Shown: in pieces, positions 22,554 through 34,844 of the stretch | Layout of the letters: each line of letters starts with the position of its first letter | Position numbering within the stretch: the stretch's first letter is position 1 | Assembly (NCBI RefSeq): GCF_020497125.1 | Contig: NC_059081.1 | Coordinates: forward strand, 59,726,768 to 59,790,767 | DNA from: Mauremys mutica | Lineage: Eukaryota > Chordata > Testudines > Geoemydidae | Direction of reading: 5' to 3' | Length of the DNA: 64,000 nt | The notes under the pieces: generated by a model | Told to the model about the DNA's origin: nothing | Database searches by the model: none | Seen by the model: only the letters and a program-made list of their open reading frames with translations | Program-made: the position numbers and the translations under genes

Positions 22554-22885
22554 CAGTAGAACCTCAGAGTTATGAACACCAGAGTTATCAACTGACCAGT
22601 CAGCCACAAACACACCCCTCATTTGGAACTGAAAGTACACAATCAGGCAGCAGCAGAGACAAAAAAAAGCAAATCAGTACAGTACTGTGTTAAACAAACT
22701 ACTGGGGGGAAAAAAGGGGAAAGCAGCATTTTTCTTCTGCACAGTAAAGTTTCAAAGCTGAATTAAGTCAATGTTCAGTTGTAAACTCTTGAAAGAACAA
22801 CCATAACGTTTTGTTCAGAGCTATCAACTTTACAGAGTTACGAACAGCCTCCATTCCCAAGGTGTTCATAACAGAGACTCTTCTG
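22554..22885. mobile_element. Tc1/mariner-type MITE, TA target site
   Basis: The left end reads CAGTAGAACCTCAGAG and continues to TTATGAACACC. The reverse complement of the right end reads CAGAAGAGTCTCTG, also leading into TTATGAACACC. The element is flanked by TA on each side (22552-22553 and 22886-22887). There is no transposase frame. The TIR and TA target are diagnostic of Tc1/mariner-type nonautonomous elements. Confidence 0.8.
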
Positions 22886-22889
22886 TAGT

Positions 22890-23960
22890 TCCCTGTGACC
22901 TCCCTTAATAATGTGCATACTGTATCCTTTTTCTGAACAGAAAGCTGTTACCATAATCCTGCTAGTACATTTATGATTTGTATCCATATAGAGACTTTGT
23001 TGTGTGAGCCTCTCTACCTAAATTTGACCTTATTAGAGTCTATGGAGTCTAACAGGTGTATAGCTACTTTCCCACCTCTGTGACCTAAGCAGTCTTATGG
23101 GTATAGTTTGTAGCCAAGAATTACAGTATCTTATTGATTTTTGTCATTCCACCATGTTTCAGTAATGCCTATTATACCAAGGTCCTCTCCCCCTACTAGG
23201 TAGGAGTTTCTAGGGCTGTCAATCTGACTGCCATTCATGAGCACTAAATCCATGCCAAAAATATTGGAACAAAAGAGAGCTGACATTGGAAAGGTCTAAT
23301 TTGAAGATATTAAAGGCGGGTGCTTTCGTCAAATGTGACTCATTTGGAATGTGTCGTATAACATGACCCAAACTGTTTGACAAGAACAAATTACCACCAC
23401 AACACCCCCCCATCAAAATAAACCAAGCCCTTTTAAAGGTACACAAATAAATCCCAGCTGAAGAAGAGCAACAGTGCACTGTATTACAGGAAATAATGTT
23501 TAATGGATAACAGTGGTGAATTACAAAAAGAGATGGAGTGAATCAGCTAATCAATAATTTATCAACTGCTCTTTATTTTTTCATAAAGGAGGAATTTTTT
23601 TAAGCCTTGATTTAAAAATCAGCCTGTAGGGTAGATTCTGTAATTCCACAGGGCTAGTACCATATATAACAAACCAGAGGCAGAACAGCTAAAAAACTCT
23701 GCCACAAACAAAATGTAGATGAACTGAAGGAACAGGCAAAAGGCCACAGTAGCAGATCAAAGAGGGCAGCTTGGCTAAGTATGATGGAGCATTACCATAA
23801 TGAACGTTGTGAGCAAGCAACATACTTTCAAATCATTCCTTCTGATCTCTTAAGAAGGCATTTGCTATAATAAAAAAAAAAAAGAGTTTACTTAGCCAAA
23901 AATAAAATTAAGAGACTATTTTTAGATTAATTTTAACCTCTCTTCACCACCTCCAACAGT
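22890..23960. other. Unassigned intergenic DNA
   Basis: AT-rich with a short A run near 23875. No gene or repeat family could be supported. Confidence 0.4.
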
Positions 23961-23963
23961 TTT

Positions 23964-24090
23964 CATGGATTTTAAGCCCAGAAGAGACCATTATGAGCAT
24001 CTGGTATAACCTCCTGCATAACAGACCATAGACCCTCACCCAGCAATTCCAGCATGGTACCTTCCAACAGTAACTTCTGCTGTTTCTTAG
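23964..24090 (-). repeat. CR1-like LINE 3' fragment
   Basis: TTTTAAGCCCAGAAGAGACC, then ATTATGAGCATCTGG and AACCTCCTGCATAACAGACC match the minus-strand 3' region of a CR1-type LINE common in turtles. The same family appears at 46680. The 3' LINE part only; non-coding. Confidence 0.65.
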
Positions 24091-24344
24091 TCCCCTTGGA
24101 CACAACTAGGCAACATCCTGTTCAACGAGGTGCTCAGCTGAAATACCAGAGCCATCATTTACAGAATAATTATATACCAATCGGGGGGAGGGAGGGAGGG
24201 AAATCCAACCAGATGGAATCATGGATGTCCTGAGATCCAATGTAATGAAGATTTTGGGAGGGGTGCTGGTGTGATTATTTGGTGTGGGAATCCCTTGTTT
24301 TCAGAAGCTTTCAGGGCTCTGCTTACACACTAGGAAATGAGGTC

Positions 24345-24610
24345 AAAGGGTATCTCTACACTGCAATTAGAAACCCAGGTCTGGCCTGTGCCAGCTGACT
24401 CAGGCTCACAGGGCTTGGGCTAAGGAGCTGTTTAATTGCAGTGTAGACATTTGGTCTTGGTCTGGAGCCCAGATGCTAGGACCCTGTGCAATGGGAGGGT
24501 GCCAGAGCTCGGGCTGCACCCCAAGCCCAGACATCTACCCCACAGTCAGACAGCCCCTTAGCCCAGGCCAGCTGGCCCAGGCCAGCCCCGGATGTCTAAT
24601 TGGAGTTAGC
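24345..24610. mobile_element. MITE of the CTACACTGCAATTA group
   Basis: GGGTATCTCTACACTGCAAT at 24347 and AATTGCAGTGTAGACAT at about 24434 are inverted copies. A further TGTCTAATTG at 24594 resembles an outer end that has lost its tip. Interior text GCTGACTCAGGCTCACAGGG is known from this family. The right boundary is eroded. Confidence 0.6.
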
Positions 24611-26244
24611 AATGCCCTGGGATGCTCAGGGCTGCTAACAATTATTCTCTGTGCTCTTCTAGCCGCTGCCTTTTTCTACTCTGCCCACCCCTGATTCTGC
24701 ATCTGATTAGGTGACGCATGGCTAGCAGAGCACTCTGTGGGGTGAGAAGCCATTACACCCTATTAAGTTGGAGCGACTAAACCTTGCGCGTGTTAGCTGA
24801 ATATAATTAAAGCACATTTTCCTCGTGAGGCTCTTAGGAGACAGGTAAGGGGGGAAAACCAAAGCAATCGGAGCTGCTAAAAGTAGCAAGTTTGGGGAGG
24901 TGAAATTGATCCAGTAATTGGCAGTTGTCAACAAATGGCATAGAACAATGGCTGCACATTATTTAATGCAACGGGGCATCCCATGCAAGAGCCAGGATGC
25001 ATGGAATGAGCAACAGAGAGCACAGTGGCGCTCTTCTCACAAAAAGAGTGGACTTGCTTGAGGCATGGAGGCAGCCGTGCAGACAAGCTCAGGCGATACG
25101 CTCTTTCACGCGTCAGGCAGCTGTTGACTTTGAAAGACTCCACGTTTGAGCCCCGCCCTGAGCTTCAGAAACCACCTGAGCCATCCCAAATTGTTTAAAA
25201 GAGCCTTCAACAAGCTGGAAATCCTTTCCACCCTTGGGGGAATTCCTGCAAGGAATTGAGTAGACTGAAATAAGCCAAAAAACCCATGTTTGGCATGTGC
25301 AAGTGATTGGGTTGCTGCTGCACAGCAGTAATTTAAGACAGGCAGCAGCTGGGAAAGGCAGTTTCTCATGGTAACCTTTTCCATGTGTCTCCCACAACCA
25401 GATGCAAAGTCAAAGACCCTCCTCTCAAAGGAGCCACTTTGAAGTTCTTAAGTGATATTTAACCCCTAGAACTCAACCCCTTTTCTTGTTATACAGCAAC
25501 CAGTAAAACAAAACACCCTGTAGTCTCCAGGACTTTGAAGATGGGAGTTAAAGGGAAGGAGCGAGATGCAACCTTGCCTTGCTCAGGAATCTTAAGAATT
25601 GTGCTCTATTTTAATAGCATTGTTTGAAGTCAGAAAATGCAAAGCTACTTAATGAGATTTCTCTGTTAAATTAAAAAAAAGCAAAACCCAGGAGTAATAC
25701 AGCTCTGCCTCATGAGCCAGCCTGTGACCTGAGTTTTGGCTGCTGCTCCAAGATACAGTTTGAATTCATATGCTTTTAATTTTGAAAGAAAGTGTGTTTG
25801 GGAAAGGAAGCAGGTATGAAAAAATAGATCTGTATCCTGGGAACTATGCTTAAGAGAAGGGCACTGTAGGATTTTTACTTAGCTGATGGAGAAGTCTAGT
25901 CATAGGTCAGACTTGAGAACTTTCAGGTTGCAGTGCCAAAGGCAGCTCCCATAGGCTCATTTCATGGCTTTCGTCAAGTACAGATTGTCACTACATGGCA
26001 TTCTTTAGCGAAAACTAGTCTGACAGACAGCAGAAGGCTTTTGCTATGAGTGTCGGGTTTAATATTTACTTTAACTACATGAACATCATATTTGGCAAGT
26101 ATCACAATTTCCAACCTCTTGTACTCTTTAGTTGTGCATGCTGTGTCACTGTACTTCATAAGTAGATTTGGGCCATGAAAAAAAGAGATTTGCGCCAACA
26201 AAATTTGAGGAGCAACTAGCCAAAACACTCAGAAACTAACCGTA
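24611..26244. other. Unassigned intergenic DNA
   Basis: Overlapping frames around 25106-25397 lie in two phases of one strand and show no family similarity. No repeats securely identified. Confidence 0.4.
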
Positions 26245-26908
26245 AAAAATTGTAAGTACATCAGAAGCAGAAAGCCTGCCAAACACTCAGTGGGATGACT
26301 CGATCAAGGAGCTAAAGGAGCACTCAAGGAAGATAAGGCTATCATGGAGAAACTAAATGAATTATTTGCGTCAGTCTTCACTGCAGAGGATGTGAGGGAG
26401 ATTCCCACACAAGCCATTCTTTTTAGGTGACAAGTCTGAGGAACTGTCACAGACTGATGTGTCAATAGAGGAGGTTTTGAAAAATTGATAAATTGAACAG
26501 TAACAAGTCACCAGACGGTATTCACCCAAGAGTTGTGCAATTTCATATCTGAGTTCCTTCAACATTACTAATTATGATATGTAACCTATCACTTAAATCA
26601 GCTTCTGTACCAGATGACTGGAGGATAGCTAAATATGACACCAGTTTTAGTAAAAAGTCTCCAGAGGTGATCCTGGCAATTACAGGCCAGTAAGCCTAAC
26701 TTCAGTACTGGGCCAATTGGTTGAAACTATAGTAAACAGAATTATCTGACACAGATGAACACAATATGTTGGGGAAGAGTCAACTCTGCTTTTGTAAAGG
26801 GAAATCATGCCTCAATCTATTAGAATTCTTTGAGGGGGACAATAAGCATGTGGACAAGGGTGATCCAGTGTATATATTGTACTTGGACTTTCAGAAAGCC
26901 TTTTCAGC

Positions 26909-27130
26909 TTGGAAAACAGACAACTAAGAGGGGATATGATCGAGGTCTATAAAATTTTGACTGGTGTGGAGAAAGTGAATAAGGAAGTGCTATTTACTCT
27001 TTCTCATGACACAAGAACTAGGGGTCACCCAATGAAATTAATATGCTGCAGGTTTAAAAACAAGTCAAAGGAAATACTTTTTCACACAATGCAGTCAACC
27101 AGTGGAATTTGTTGCCAGAGGATGTTGTGA
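26909..27130 (+). pseudogene. CR1 ORF2 C-terminal remnant
   Basis: A 73-codon frame whose text (ENRQLRGDMIEVYKILTG, later RTRGHPMKL) corresponds to the C-terminal tail of CR1 ORF2. It is the downstream side of the internal deletion, so it has lost its reverse transcriptase. In intact elements this region follows the polymerase domain. It is a fragment without function. Confidence 0.8.
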
Positions 27131-27297
27131 AGGCCAAAACTATAACAGGGTTCATAAAAGAACTAGATAATAGCCACTGATGGACCTCACCTCCATGAAA
27201 TTAACTAAGATGGTCAGGGATGCAAGCCCATGCTCTGAATGTTTCTAGCCTTTGTTTGCTTCAAGCTGCGAGCGGCTGACAGAGGATGGATCATTTA

Positions 27298-27560
27298 AAG
27301 CTAGTCTACACTGGCAACGTTAAAGCGCTGCCATGGCAGCGCTTTAACGTGTCTTGTGTGGTCGTGGCACAGCACTGGGAGAGAGTTCTCCTAGCGATCT
27401 AAAAATACCCCACCTCCACGAGAGGCGTAGCTACCAGGGCTGGTGCACTGTCTACACTGGCGTGCTACAGCACTGAAACTTGCTGCGCTCGGGGGGGTGT
27501 TTTTTCACACCTCTGAGCGAGAAAGTTGCAGCTCTGTAAATTGCCAGTGTAGACAAGCCC
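27298..27560. mobile_element. PIF/Harbinger-like MITE inside CR1, TSD TTA
   Basis: Starts AAGCTAGTCTACACTGGC and ends GCCAGTGTAGACAAGCCC, an inverted repeat. A 3-bp duplication TTA is at 27295-27297 and 27561-27563. Removing the element plus one TTA restores the CR1 3' text around GGATCATTTAATGATTGC, an internal check that the boundaries are right. AAAGCGCTGCCATGGCAGCG is an internal palindrome. Confidence 0.85.
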
Positions 27561-27651
27561 TTAATGATTGCTTGTTCTGTTCGTTTCCCTCTGAAGCACA
27601 TTGGCCACTGTTGGAAGACAGGATATTGGGTGGGTGTTCTTATATTCTAAG

Positions 27652-28740
27652 AATGGATTTGTTTTGATAGTGGTTGCTGTCTTTCAGTCACTTTCTGCAA
27701 ACACTCAATTTTTAGCATGAAAGTTGCAAATACTCATGCAAATATTGAGCCACAGGAGTATTTTTGTAGAAGTGTTCATGCTGCCATCTTGGAATTCATC
27801 CATTCAGGGTTCAGCAGTGTGACTCAGGTGATCAATCACAGCACAAATAGCACATTAAAACAGTGAATATTCAAAGTAGAAAGGTAGCAGCTCATAATTA
27901 ATGAGAAATCCATAGACTGATAAACTATTCACTGACTAATTTCAAATGTATTTGTAAAAATCTATGTATGGTCAAGGACAGTTCGCAAAGAGAAAATGGG
28001 GCTAAACTGGTGAAACAAATGGATTCCTTTCAATAATTTACCCATTTCTCATAAATCATGCTATGAAACGTCATCCCTAACTTTGGACGTACTTCTCATA
28101 TCACATCATACGCTCAAGTTTTTTCGTTTACTATATATTGCACATTCTATTTTATGTAAATTGCAACAGTGCCAACACTTAATGGTCTCTTCTCTCATCA
28201 ATTTTTTGAAGGATTTACAACAGTATTAAAAAGGGAGCCTTCCATCTGAAGCCCCAGAAAAATCAATGAGCAAAAAGACACTCCCCTGTCTCTTGACACA
28301 GTTTAAGTAAAAGACGTTATTTCTTAAAACCAGCTTTCTCCCCCTCTTCAAAACAAAACATGTCTGTGTGTGAATTTAGGACTCAGGAAAGAAGCCAGAC
28401 TGACTGCCCTGTAGCGTGAAGCTCTTTCTTTATATAGTCCATGCTCTGCTATTCCAAGTGCAACAGTCACCGTGACACCACTTAGTTGGCCTTTCCAATC
28501 TCCTTTCTGCATTCAGTGTTGCCAGAGGCTACCTGCCTGTAAAAAACAGCACTATTCACCCCCTGGAGTTCATTTTGTGTGCCATTTTCCCAGTGATCAA
28601 CTTCTTCAGCAGCAAATACATTCTGCATCAGTCCCTAACATGTCTTCCTGTGCCTGGTGACCTTCCTATGAGCATGCCGCCGGAGAGTCTGAGGCCAACA
28701 TACCGACACCGGTGGCCATCTGGGGAGATGAGGTGGTCCA
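27652..28740. other. Unassigned intergenic DNA
   Basis: AT-rich to 28300, more balanced afterwards. No repeat or gene identified. Confidence 0.4.
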
Positions 28741-28746
28741 AGCACA

Positions 28747-28897
28747 GGCATAGTTCAGGGGAAGGTGGGGGGCATTGCCCCCCAAACTGCAAGCCTCAGG
28801 CAGGTGCGTAATTTGTCTCCCCCACCCTCCCACACAGAGCCCCATTGGCCTGATTGGAGCTGCCCCCCCAAATGTAGAAGTCCAACTACGTCTATGG
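28747..28897. repeat. GC-rich interspersed repeat
   Basis: GGGGGGCATTGCCCCCCAAA is a palindromic block I associate with a turtle repeat. The ends GCATAGTTC and AACTACGTCTATGG suggest weak inverted termini. No clear TSD. The frames 28575-29010 cross it by chance. Confidence 0.4.
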
Positions 28898-28899
28898 GT

Positions 28900-31800
28900 C
28901 CAAGCCCAGCTGAAAGGTGCTATTTATCACCATGTGTCCCTGCGACATGGGGTACCAGTGGGAGCAGTAAGCAGCATCACAAAGAGATAAAGTGGCATAC
29001 GGTCCTATGAAGCAAGGCCTGGAATAATAGGTTAATCTGATTCAAGATGGACACTTGCCCATTCTACAGTGTGCTGAGTTGAATCCTCAATATCAGTACT
29101 CACCCATCCATACAGCTAAGTGTGATGTGGGATGGCAGGGAGACTTCTGGTAATACAGCAGTGACTAGTATGTTGGAGAGTGAGAGGAATGCCACTTTCA
29201 CGAGCTGGGTGGGGACCAGAGGAATGAGGAACTGCACTGGGAGATACTGGCAGCAGCTCTACACCTGCACAGAACAGATCCTCAGAAGGCAGCAGAGATT
29301 ATAGATGGTGGCGTATTGAAAGCGGTGTTAAAACAATCCCTTTAAATGTAAGGGTTTTCTCCCAGTCTCACTTGCAGGCCAGGGGACTCTGTAGGAAATT
29401 GTGTGACCTGGATCGTCAGTCAGTCTGCAAAGAGTCAGCCTAGAGAAAGGTGGGTTGAACTGTTCCCCTCTGCCTCAGAGAACAACCTGCTTTGTCTCTC
29501 TTGCTTTAGGGTTTTGGATTCTAAGAAAGAAAGCAGCACAGCATTGCAACTTTGCAGAAAGTATTTTATTTAGGTGTTTATCCAACTTCTACTTGTGTGT
29601 GTTGTGAACATAACACAGACAAGCAGATTCATCGGGAGGAGGAGGAGGAGGAATCAGGTCCCATGAGGACCTCTGTGTGAAGCTTTGATGGTGTAAAATG
29701 GACCTACAGGAAATGCTGTAGAGGCTTGGAAGTTGGGAGGGAGAGTTTCCTGGATTATGAAGATCATCATCATTATTGTCCGTAAAAGGAAAAATGTAGC
29801 TTGATACAATTGCAGAAGTATCAAGTATCACCTCTCCCCTGCCCACCACATGACTATAATAATGGGCTCCATAGAAAACCCTAAGCTGGACAGAAAGACT
29901 AGGGGCTATGCCAATACAAAAGGAATAGCTCCAGGTGCAATGGCATATCTGTGTCCATTCATAGGTCGTTGCAAGCCCTGCTGCCTCCTCATTATACTCA
30001 GGGCACCTGAGAGATCACCTTTGCTTTTTCATGCATTAGGCGGGACACTGCAGACAGATATGATAATAGCTACCTCAGGCATCGATCTGCCATGGCAGGG
30101 GGGCCAAAAGAGGCCAGGGCCATTCAGCAACTTTGTATCCAGAGAAGTTCTGGCCATCGCCCCTGGACCCTGTGCAATGGGAGGCAGCTAATTTTGGAGG
30201 GCGGAATTTACAATACAGGGGATTCTGCAGGATCGATATTGCAGCCAGGCTGCATGACCCTTCCTTGGCAATCTCCAGAGAATGCAGGGGGGTGACCGGG
30301 TGTTTCCGCCAATCCCTCCCTAACCCTCCCCCTGCTCCAATCTCTGAGCTGGTAGTGAGGCCTCTACCGAGTCCAGGAGACAGGACACGACACCACAGAA
30401 GTTAGCTGAGCCCACCTTCCACGCAGGAGTGGGGAGCTCTTTGTGCAGAGGGAGCTCTTACAGCATGGATCTGCGAGGGGCATGATTTAGTATTTCTAAT
30501 ACTAAGGTAGAGCTGCGAGAAGTCCCATGAGAGAATTGTTATTGCTACTTGCAGTAGTAAGCACTATACACAGCAGTGTTTACAGGAGTGGACCCTATGC
30601 CTTTGCCTTATTCCACTAGACTGAGTTCCAGACCAAGGGCAGGCTGGGACAGCTGCAACAGCAGAACTGAAAGTCCTTTGCTTCTGCCAGCTCAAGCCAA
30701 ACACTGATCATCTTTTCAGTGTAGTATTTTAAAAATATAAACCCGATGTAATATTAAAGACTGGCAGCATTTGGCAAGAACATTGTGCTTAAGTTATAAT
30801 AAAAAGCTATTCCTGTTTAGTTAATAAACTATTAAAGGCAAATCGAGCAAGAAGTTTATATATGTGTACACACCCACACCATAGCATCAGGGCCTGATGT
30901 TTGTTATACTGAAAAGCTGAATGAGAAAAGAAAGCTAAAAGGATGAAAGTTATGGACAAGTTTATGCTGTTTGTCACCATGGTAACTATCAGGAGAGACT
31001 CCATTGATTTCAAGTTACTTGGGATTTACAGCAGTGTAATTCAGGACCGAATTTGGCCCACTGATTTTTTTTTAAATAGCCCTGCTGCTATAAATACTTT
31101 ACAGTAAGATTACAAAAAGAAAGAATTGTTAACATCTAGTTTACTTTCACTATTTGTGCTGTTGGTTGACTTTTCTGCATTTAACTCATCTTGGACTGAA
31201 ATGATCTCAGCTAATGTTTATTATTATTAAATACAATCAATTGCACTTTCCTGTTCTCATTCACTAACACAGCAATGTCGCATTTGAGTTTCCACGTTTT
31301 GGGGGCAATATTTAAATTTTAATAAGAACCATCTTCACTGACATTAAAAATAAACCATGCAAATATTCTGTTCATGTTAGGATTTGAATTCTCCCCCCGA
31401 TTCTTTTTTGTCCTTTGAATCCCTCTCGCCCCCAAACTCCAGATTTGACACTGTCCTTTTTAATAACTATTAATATTTGCTGAATTTACGAGCTAATGGG
31501 AAGTAGTTTACTCACAAATTGTTTCTGGTGATGTGAGTTTGATTGCTGCTGTGTGCTGTCCATTGTGCTTTCCTGTGCCATATAATCTCTGGGCTTCACA
31601 AACAATAAAAAATTAGTCATAAAGGAGAATCATAACTTCATCACATCAAGGTAAAAAGTTCTACTTTTTTTAAAAATCACCTCTAGATTTTATAGTAACT
31701 AATACAAGGTATGGAACTTAATTTTTATATGTTTGAGAACTTTAAAAGCTATCATGAGGAACTTTGTAGTCAAGGGAACACATAGCAAATACAAAGCAGC

Positions 31801-31950
31801 ACATGATAAAACAGGCCTGGGGGCCATCGGTCACTACCTGTGAAATGTGACGTATGTTTTAATACAGTTTTGTGCATGGTGTTTAGAGAGGTTTGCTTTC
31901 TGCATTTGTCACTCATTTGCTTAATTCATCACTTTGTTCTCACGGTTAGG
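28900..31950. other. Unassigned intergenic DNA
   Basis: No gene in about 3 kb. A GGA-rich microsatellite is at about 29636-29652. From about 31030 to 31790 the DNA is AT-rich and repeat-poor and could include conserved noncoding sequence. Frames at 29850-30405 lack family features. Confidence 0.4.
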
Positions 31951-32214
31951 CTAAATCTACCCAGACTGTACCGCTATAGCTGTACCACTGTCAAATATCC
32001 TGTGTAGCCACTCTATGTGGATGGGAGATAGCTCTCCTGTTGACATAATTAAACCATCCCCCATGAGTGGCGGGAACTATGTTGGCGGGAGACGCGCTCC
32101 TGCCAACATAGCCCTGTCCACACCGGCGTTTTTGTCGGTGAAACTTATGTTGCTCAGGGGGTGGGAGGGTTTTCACACCCCTGACCGACAGAAGTGCTAG
32201 TGTAGACACAGCAC
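31951..32214. mobile_element. MITE of the GTCTACAC group
   Basis: Starts GGCTAAATCTACCCAGACTG and ends GCTAGTGTAGACACAGC, a decayed inverted repeat. Interior ACACCGGCGTTTTTGTCGGT and GGGGTGGGAGGGTTTTCACA match the same family as 49219-49495. TTA precedes the left end, but no matching right duplication was seen. Confidence 0.65.
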
Positions 32215-33167
32215 TAGATAAAGCTACTTCACTACAAAGTACTCCATGCTGACCAGAAGTGCTTTTGAAATACTTAAAACATTGCTGTGCAAAAGTAGCG
32301 AATAATTTACAGATTTAGTTTCTTACCATGTCGCTAGAGCTGAATTGTGACCTGAAACGGAGGGGGAGAGGAGGGGTGTTTGTCTTTGCTTTGTATGATG
32401 TATAAAGAATTCCTGAAAGAGAGTTTGTCTTACTGTTTTTTAAAGGGTTAGGTGTTCTGATGTCTGTACTACCAGGAGCATCAACCTTTGTCATCTTTAG
32501 TTTTGTGGAGGGAGGGGGGACACTCCTCTAAGGCTAGAGAACATAGGAAGGGGGAAATGGGGATTTGCCCTTCTCTTGGGACGTATAAACATGACCTGAA
32601 GAAGCGTTGGCTTTTTTTGTTTGGTTGGTTTTTTTAAACACATTATATATATTTTTTCCAGGAAAGACAGAACCTGAAATTCTAATGGGAGAACTAGTGA
32701 AATGGTTTTGTCACAAGAGTCAAGAGAGTGAAATTTGAATTCACAGGGGATGGGACTCGTTGTAGGGCTGTTCGAAATGATTTGGGGGTTGTTTGTTTTT
32801 GTTGTTAACATGCTTAACTTGAGTGTTCAGTTAACACACTGGAGAAAAGAGGCTTTGGTCAAAAATTGACTATACCTTCAACTAGCTATAAACATGCTCC
32901 AAGACCCACAATAAATCCATCAGCAAAACCAGAGAAGACCAGACTGCCCTTCTTGATATTTCTAAGGTTAAAAAAAAACCATGTAGAAAAATATCCCTCT
33001 CTTAAAACACAACCAACCTTTCAGGCCTTCTTTGTACATCAAAGAACAACTCAAGTCCAGTCTTTAAAATCCTCTGTAGGGCCCCTTTGAGGTGTCTGAC
33101 TAAACATCCTTCCCAGTGAGTTAAGTTTTAGTCTGGTCAGTTGTGATGTCACAGTCCCACTACTTTG
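32215..33167. other. Unassigned intergenic DNA
   Basis: No gene or recognised repeat. The frame 32497-32811 has no family signature. Confidence 0.4.
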
Positions 33168-33315
33168 AGAGTAGCAGCCGTGTTAGTCTGTATCCGCAAA
33201 AAGAACAGGAGTACTAGTGGCACTTTAGAGACTAACAAATTTATTTGAGCTTAAGGTTTCGTGGGCTACAGCCCACTTCATCGGATGCATGCAGTGGAAA
33301 ATATAGTAGGAAGAT

Positions 33316-33346
<31 letters not shown>

Positions 33347-33446
33347 CATGAAACAATAGGTGTTACCATACACAGTCTAACGAGGCTGATCAGTTAAGGT
33401 GAGCTGTTACCAGCAGAAGAGAAAAAAACTTTTTGTAGTGGTAATC
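33168..33446 (-). mobile_element. Penelope-like element 3' fragment
   Basis: Minus-strand PLE tail starting at GAGAGTAGCAGCCGTGTTAG with the hammerhead-like core at 33246-33283 (stem GTGGGC/GCCCAC perfect, GAAA present). It continues into more internal noncoding PLE sequence with a TA/CA microsatellite at 33315-33343 and ends around 33446. In this copy the short helix III has a G-to-C change and no longer pairs. Confidence 0.75.
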
Positions 33447-34844
33447 AAAACGTAATTACTACTGTAATTCTTTAGACAAGCCTCCCAGCAAGAGACCTGA
33501 TGTTTCCAATGTACATAACTGAACAACTTGTACAAAACCAGGCATTCTTTACAGACCATAAAGTGGAGGGGCAGGGGCAGGTTTACAACCTCTGCTGTTG
33601 TAGGTCACCATTAAAACAGATGAATGAGTATTCCTTTATCATTCTCCCCGGTATCTGTCCCTTCTCTTCCAGCTGAGAACGTGTGTAGTGGACTCCCCCA
33701 ATGATGAGTGGGAAGTTCCTACCCTCAGTGGTTATCAAGGAGAGGTTTGATTCTGGGCAAGCTGACCAAAATATACCATGGCAGCAGCATCTTCAAATTA
33801 CAAAATCCTGTACTGTTCATAAACATCAGTTTTTCCAGACTGCTACACTCTGAAAGCTTCAAAAAGCTATACTCACAACTCATGTGTCGACACTAGTAAA
33901 TCTTGTGCATAGCTGTACCAGTGATAGCAACATTTATATTTTATCTATAATATTTATATGCATGCTTGCTAGTGTAGACCAAGCCCAGGCCTTTGAAAAC
34001 CTAAGGAGGTGCTGGAAATGCCTGAGCCAGTCCACATGAATGCCACCACCACTCCTAGCATTGGTGGGGCTACACCATTGCTGGAAAACCGGCACAAAAT
34101 AGTCTAGGTGAAAAAACTTTGGAGAAGATTAAAGTGATTAGCAATAGCAGGTGTCCAATTTGAGAAACCTTTAAGGGGCTTGATTTTTCAACTGAGCACC
34201 CGCTACAGTGTACAAGCAAAGAGTAGCTCCTTGGTGCTCAGATCACATGTAAGTAGTCTCTTGGTCTATTGAAGGCCATGATCAAGTGTCTTGATGTTTT
34301 TGGTCTTTTGGCCCTGAGATGGAAACCTTGTCTGTGTCTCTTGGACCGTGAAGTAAAAACATTATCTCTTTAAATAGTTTGGGAGCTCTCTAGCGGTGCG
34401 CATTGTGTTCCAGAATTTAGAAGCCACTAATACCAGCCATAGCAGCAGTATGTATGCAGCTAGGCCTTGCATGTTTGTGCATAGTTAGTAACCAGTTATT
34501 TGTGACCCAACTGTACCTGTGTTGTTTCTTCATATTATTTATGTTATGACAAGAGCAAAAATCACAACAGCCACCATCTCAACAATCAGGCCCTTTTAAG
34601 AGGTCTCAGGTTGGCAACCCAAAAATAGACACACTGAAAAAAGTCAATAGTCACTTTTGAAAATCTTGGTCTAGCTTGTTAATCTTTCTAATCTCCAATA
34701 ACATCTCTCTCTTCTGAGCGCTCCCTAAAGCTGTTAACCTCGGTGTGGCATTGCGGTGATAAGAACTGAACCCTGAGCACTAAAAATGGATCCCTGCAAG
34801 AGCAGGAGGGGCTATTTTGCATTGTATTGATCACCTGTGGTTGG
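33447..34844. other. Unassigned DNA with a possible small MITE
   Basis: A 100-bp stretch at about 33885-33987 with GTCGACACTAGTAAATC at the left and GCTAGTGTAGACCAAGCCC at the right may be a small MITE of the GTCTACAC group. The rest is unassigned. Confidence 0.4.

Larger units (their letters stand above)
26245..27651 (+). mobile_element. CR1 LINE fragment with internal deletion
   Basis: The first part (26245-26905) is a decayed piece of CR1 ORF2: in shifting frames it still gives blocks such as GDKSEELSQTDVSIEEVL and, nearer the break, YLDFQKAF of the reverse transcriptase. At about 26905 it jumps directly to FSLENRQLRGDMIEVYKIL near the ORF2 C-terminus, so most of the reverse transcriptase is deleted. 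The 3' part ends with ACATTGGCCACTGTTGGAAG and TTCTTATATTCTAAG. A MITE (27298-27560) sits in the 3' untranslated part. Stops and frameshifts make it inactive. Confidence 0.85.
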
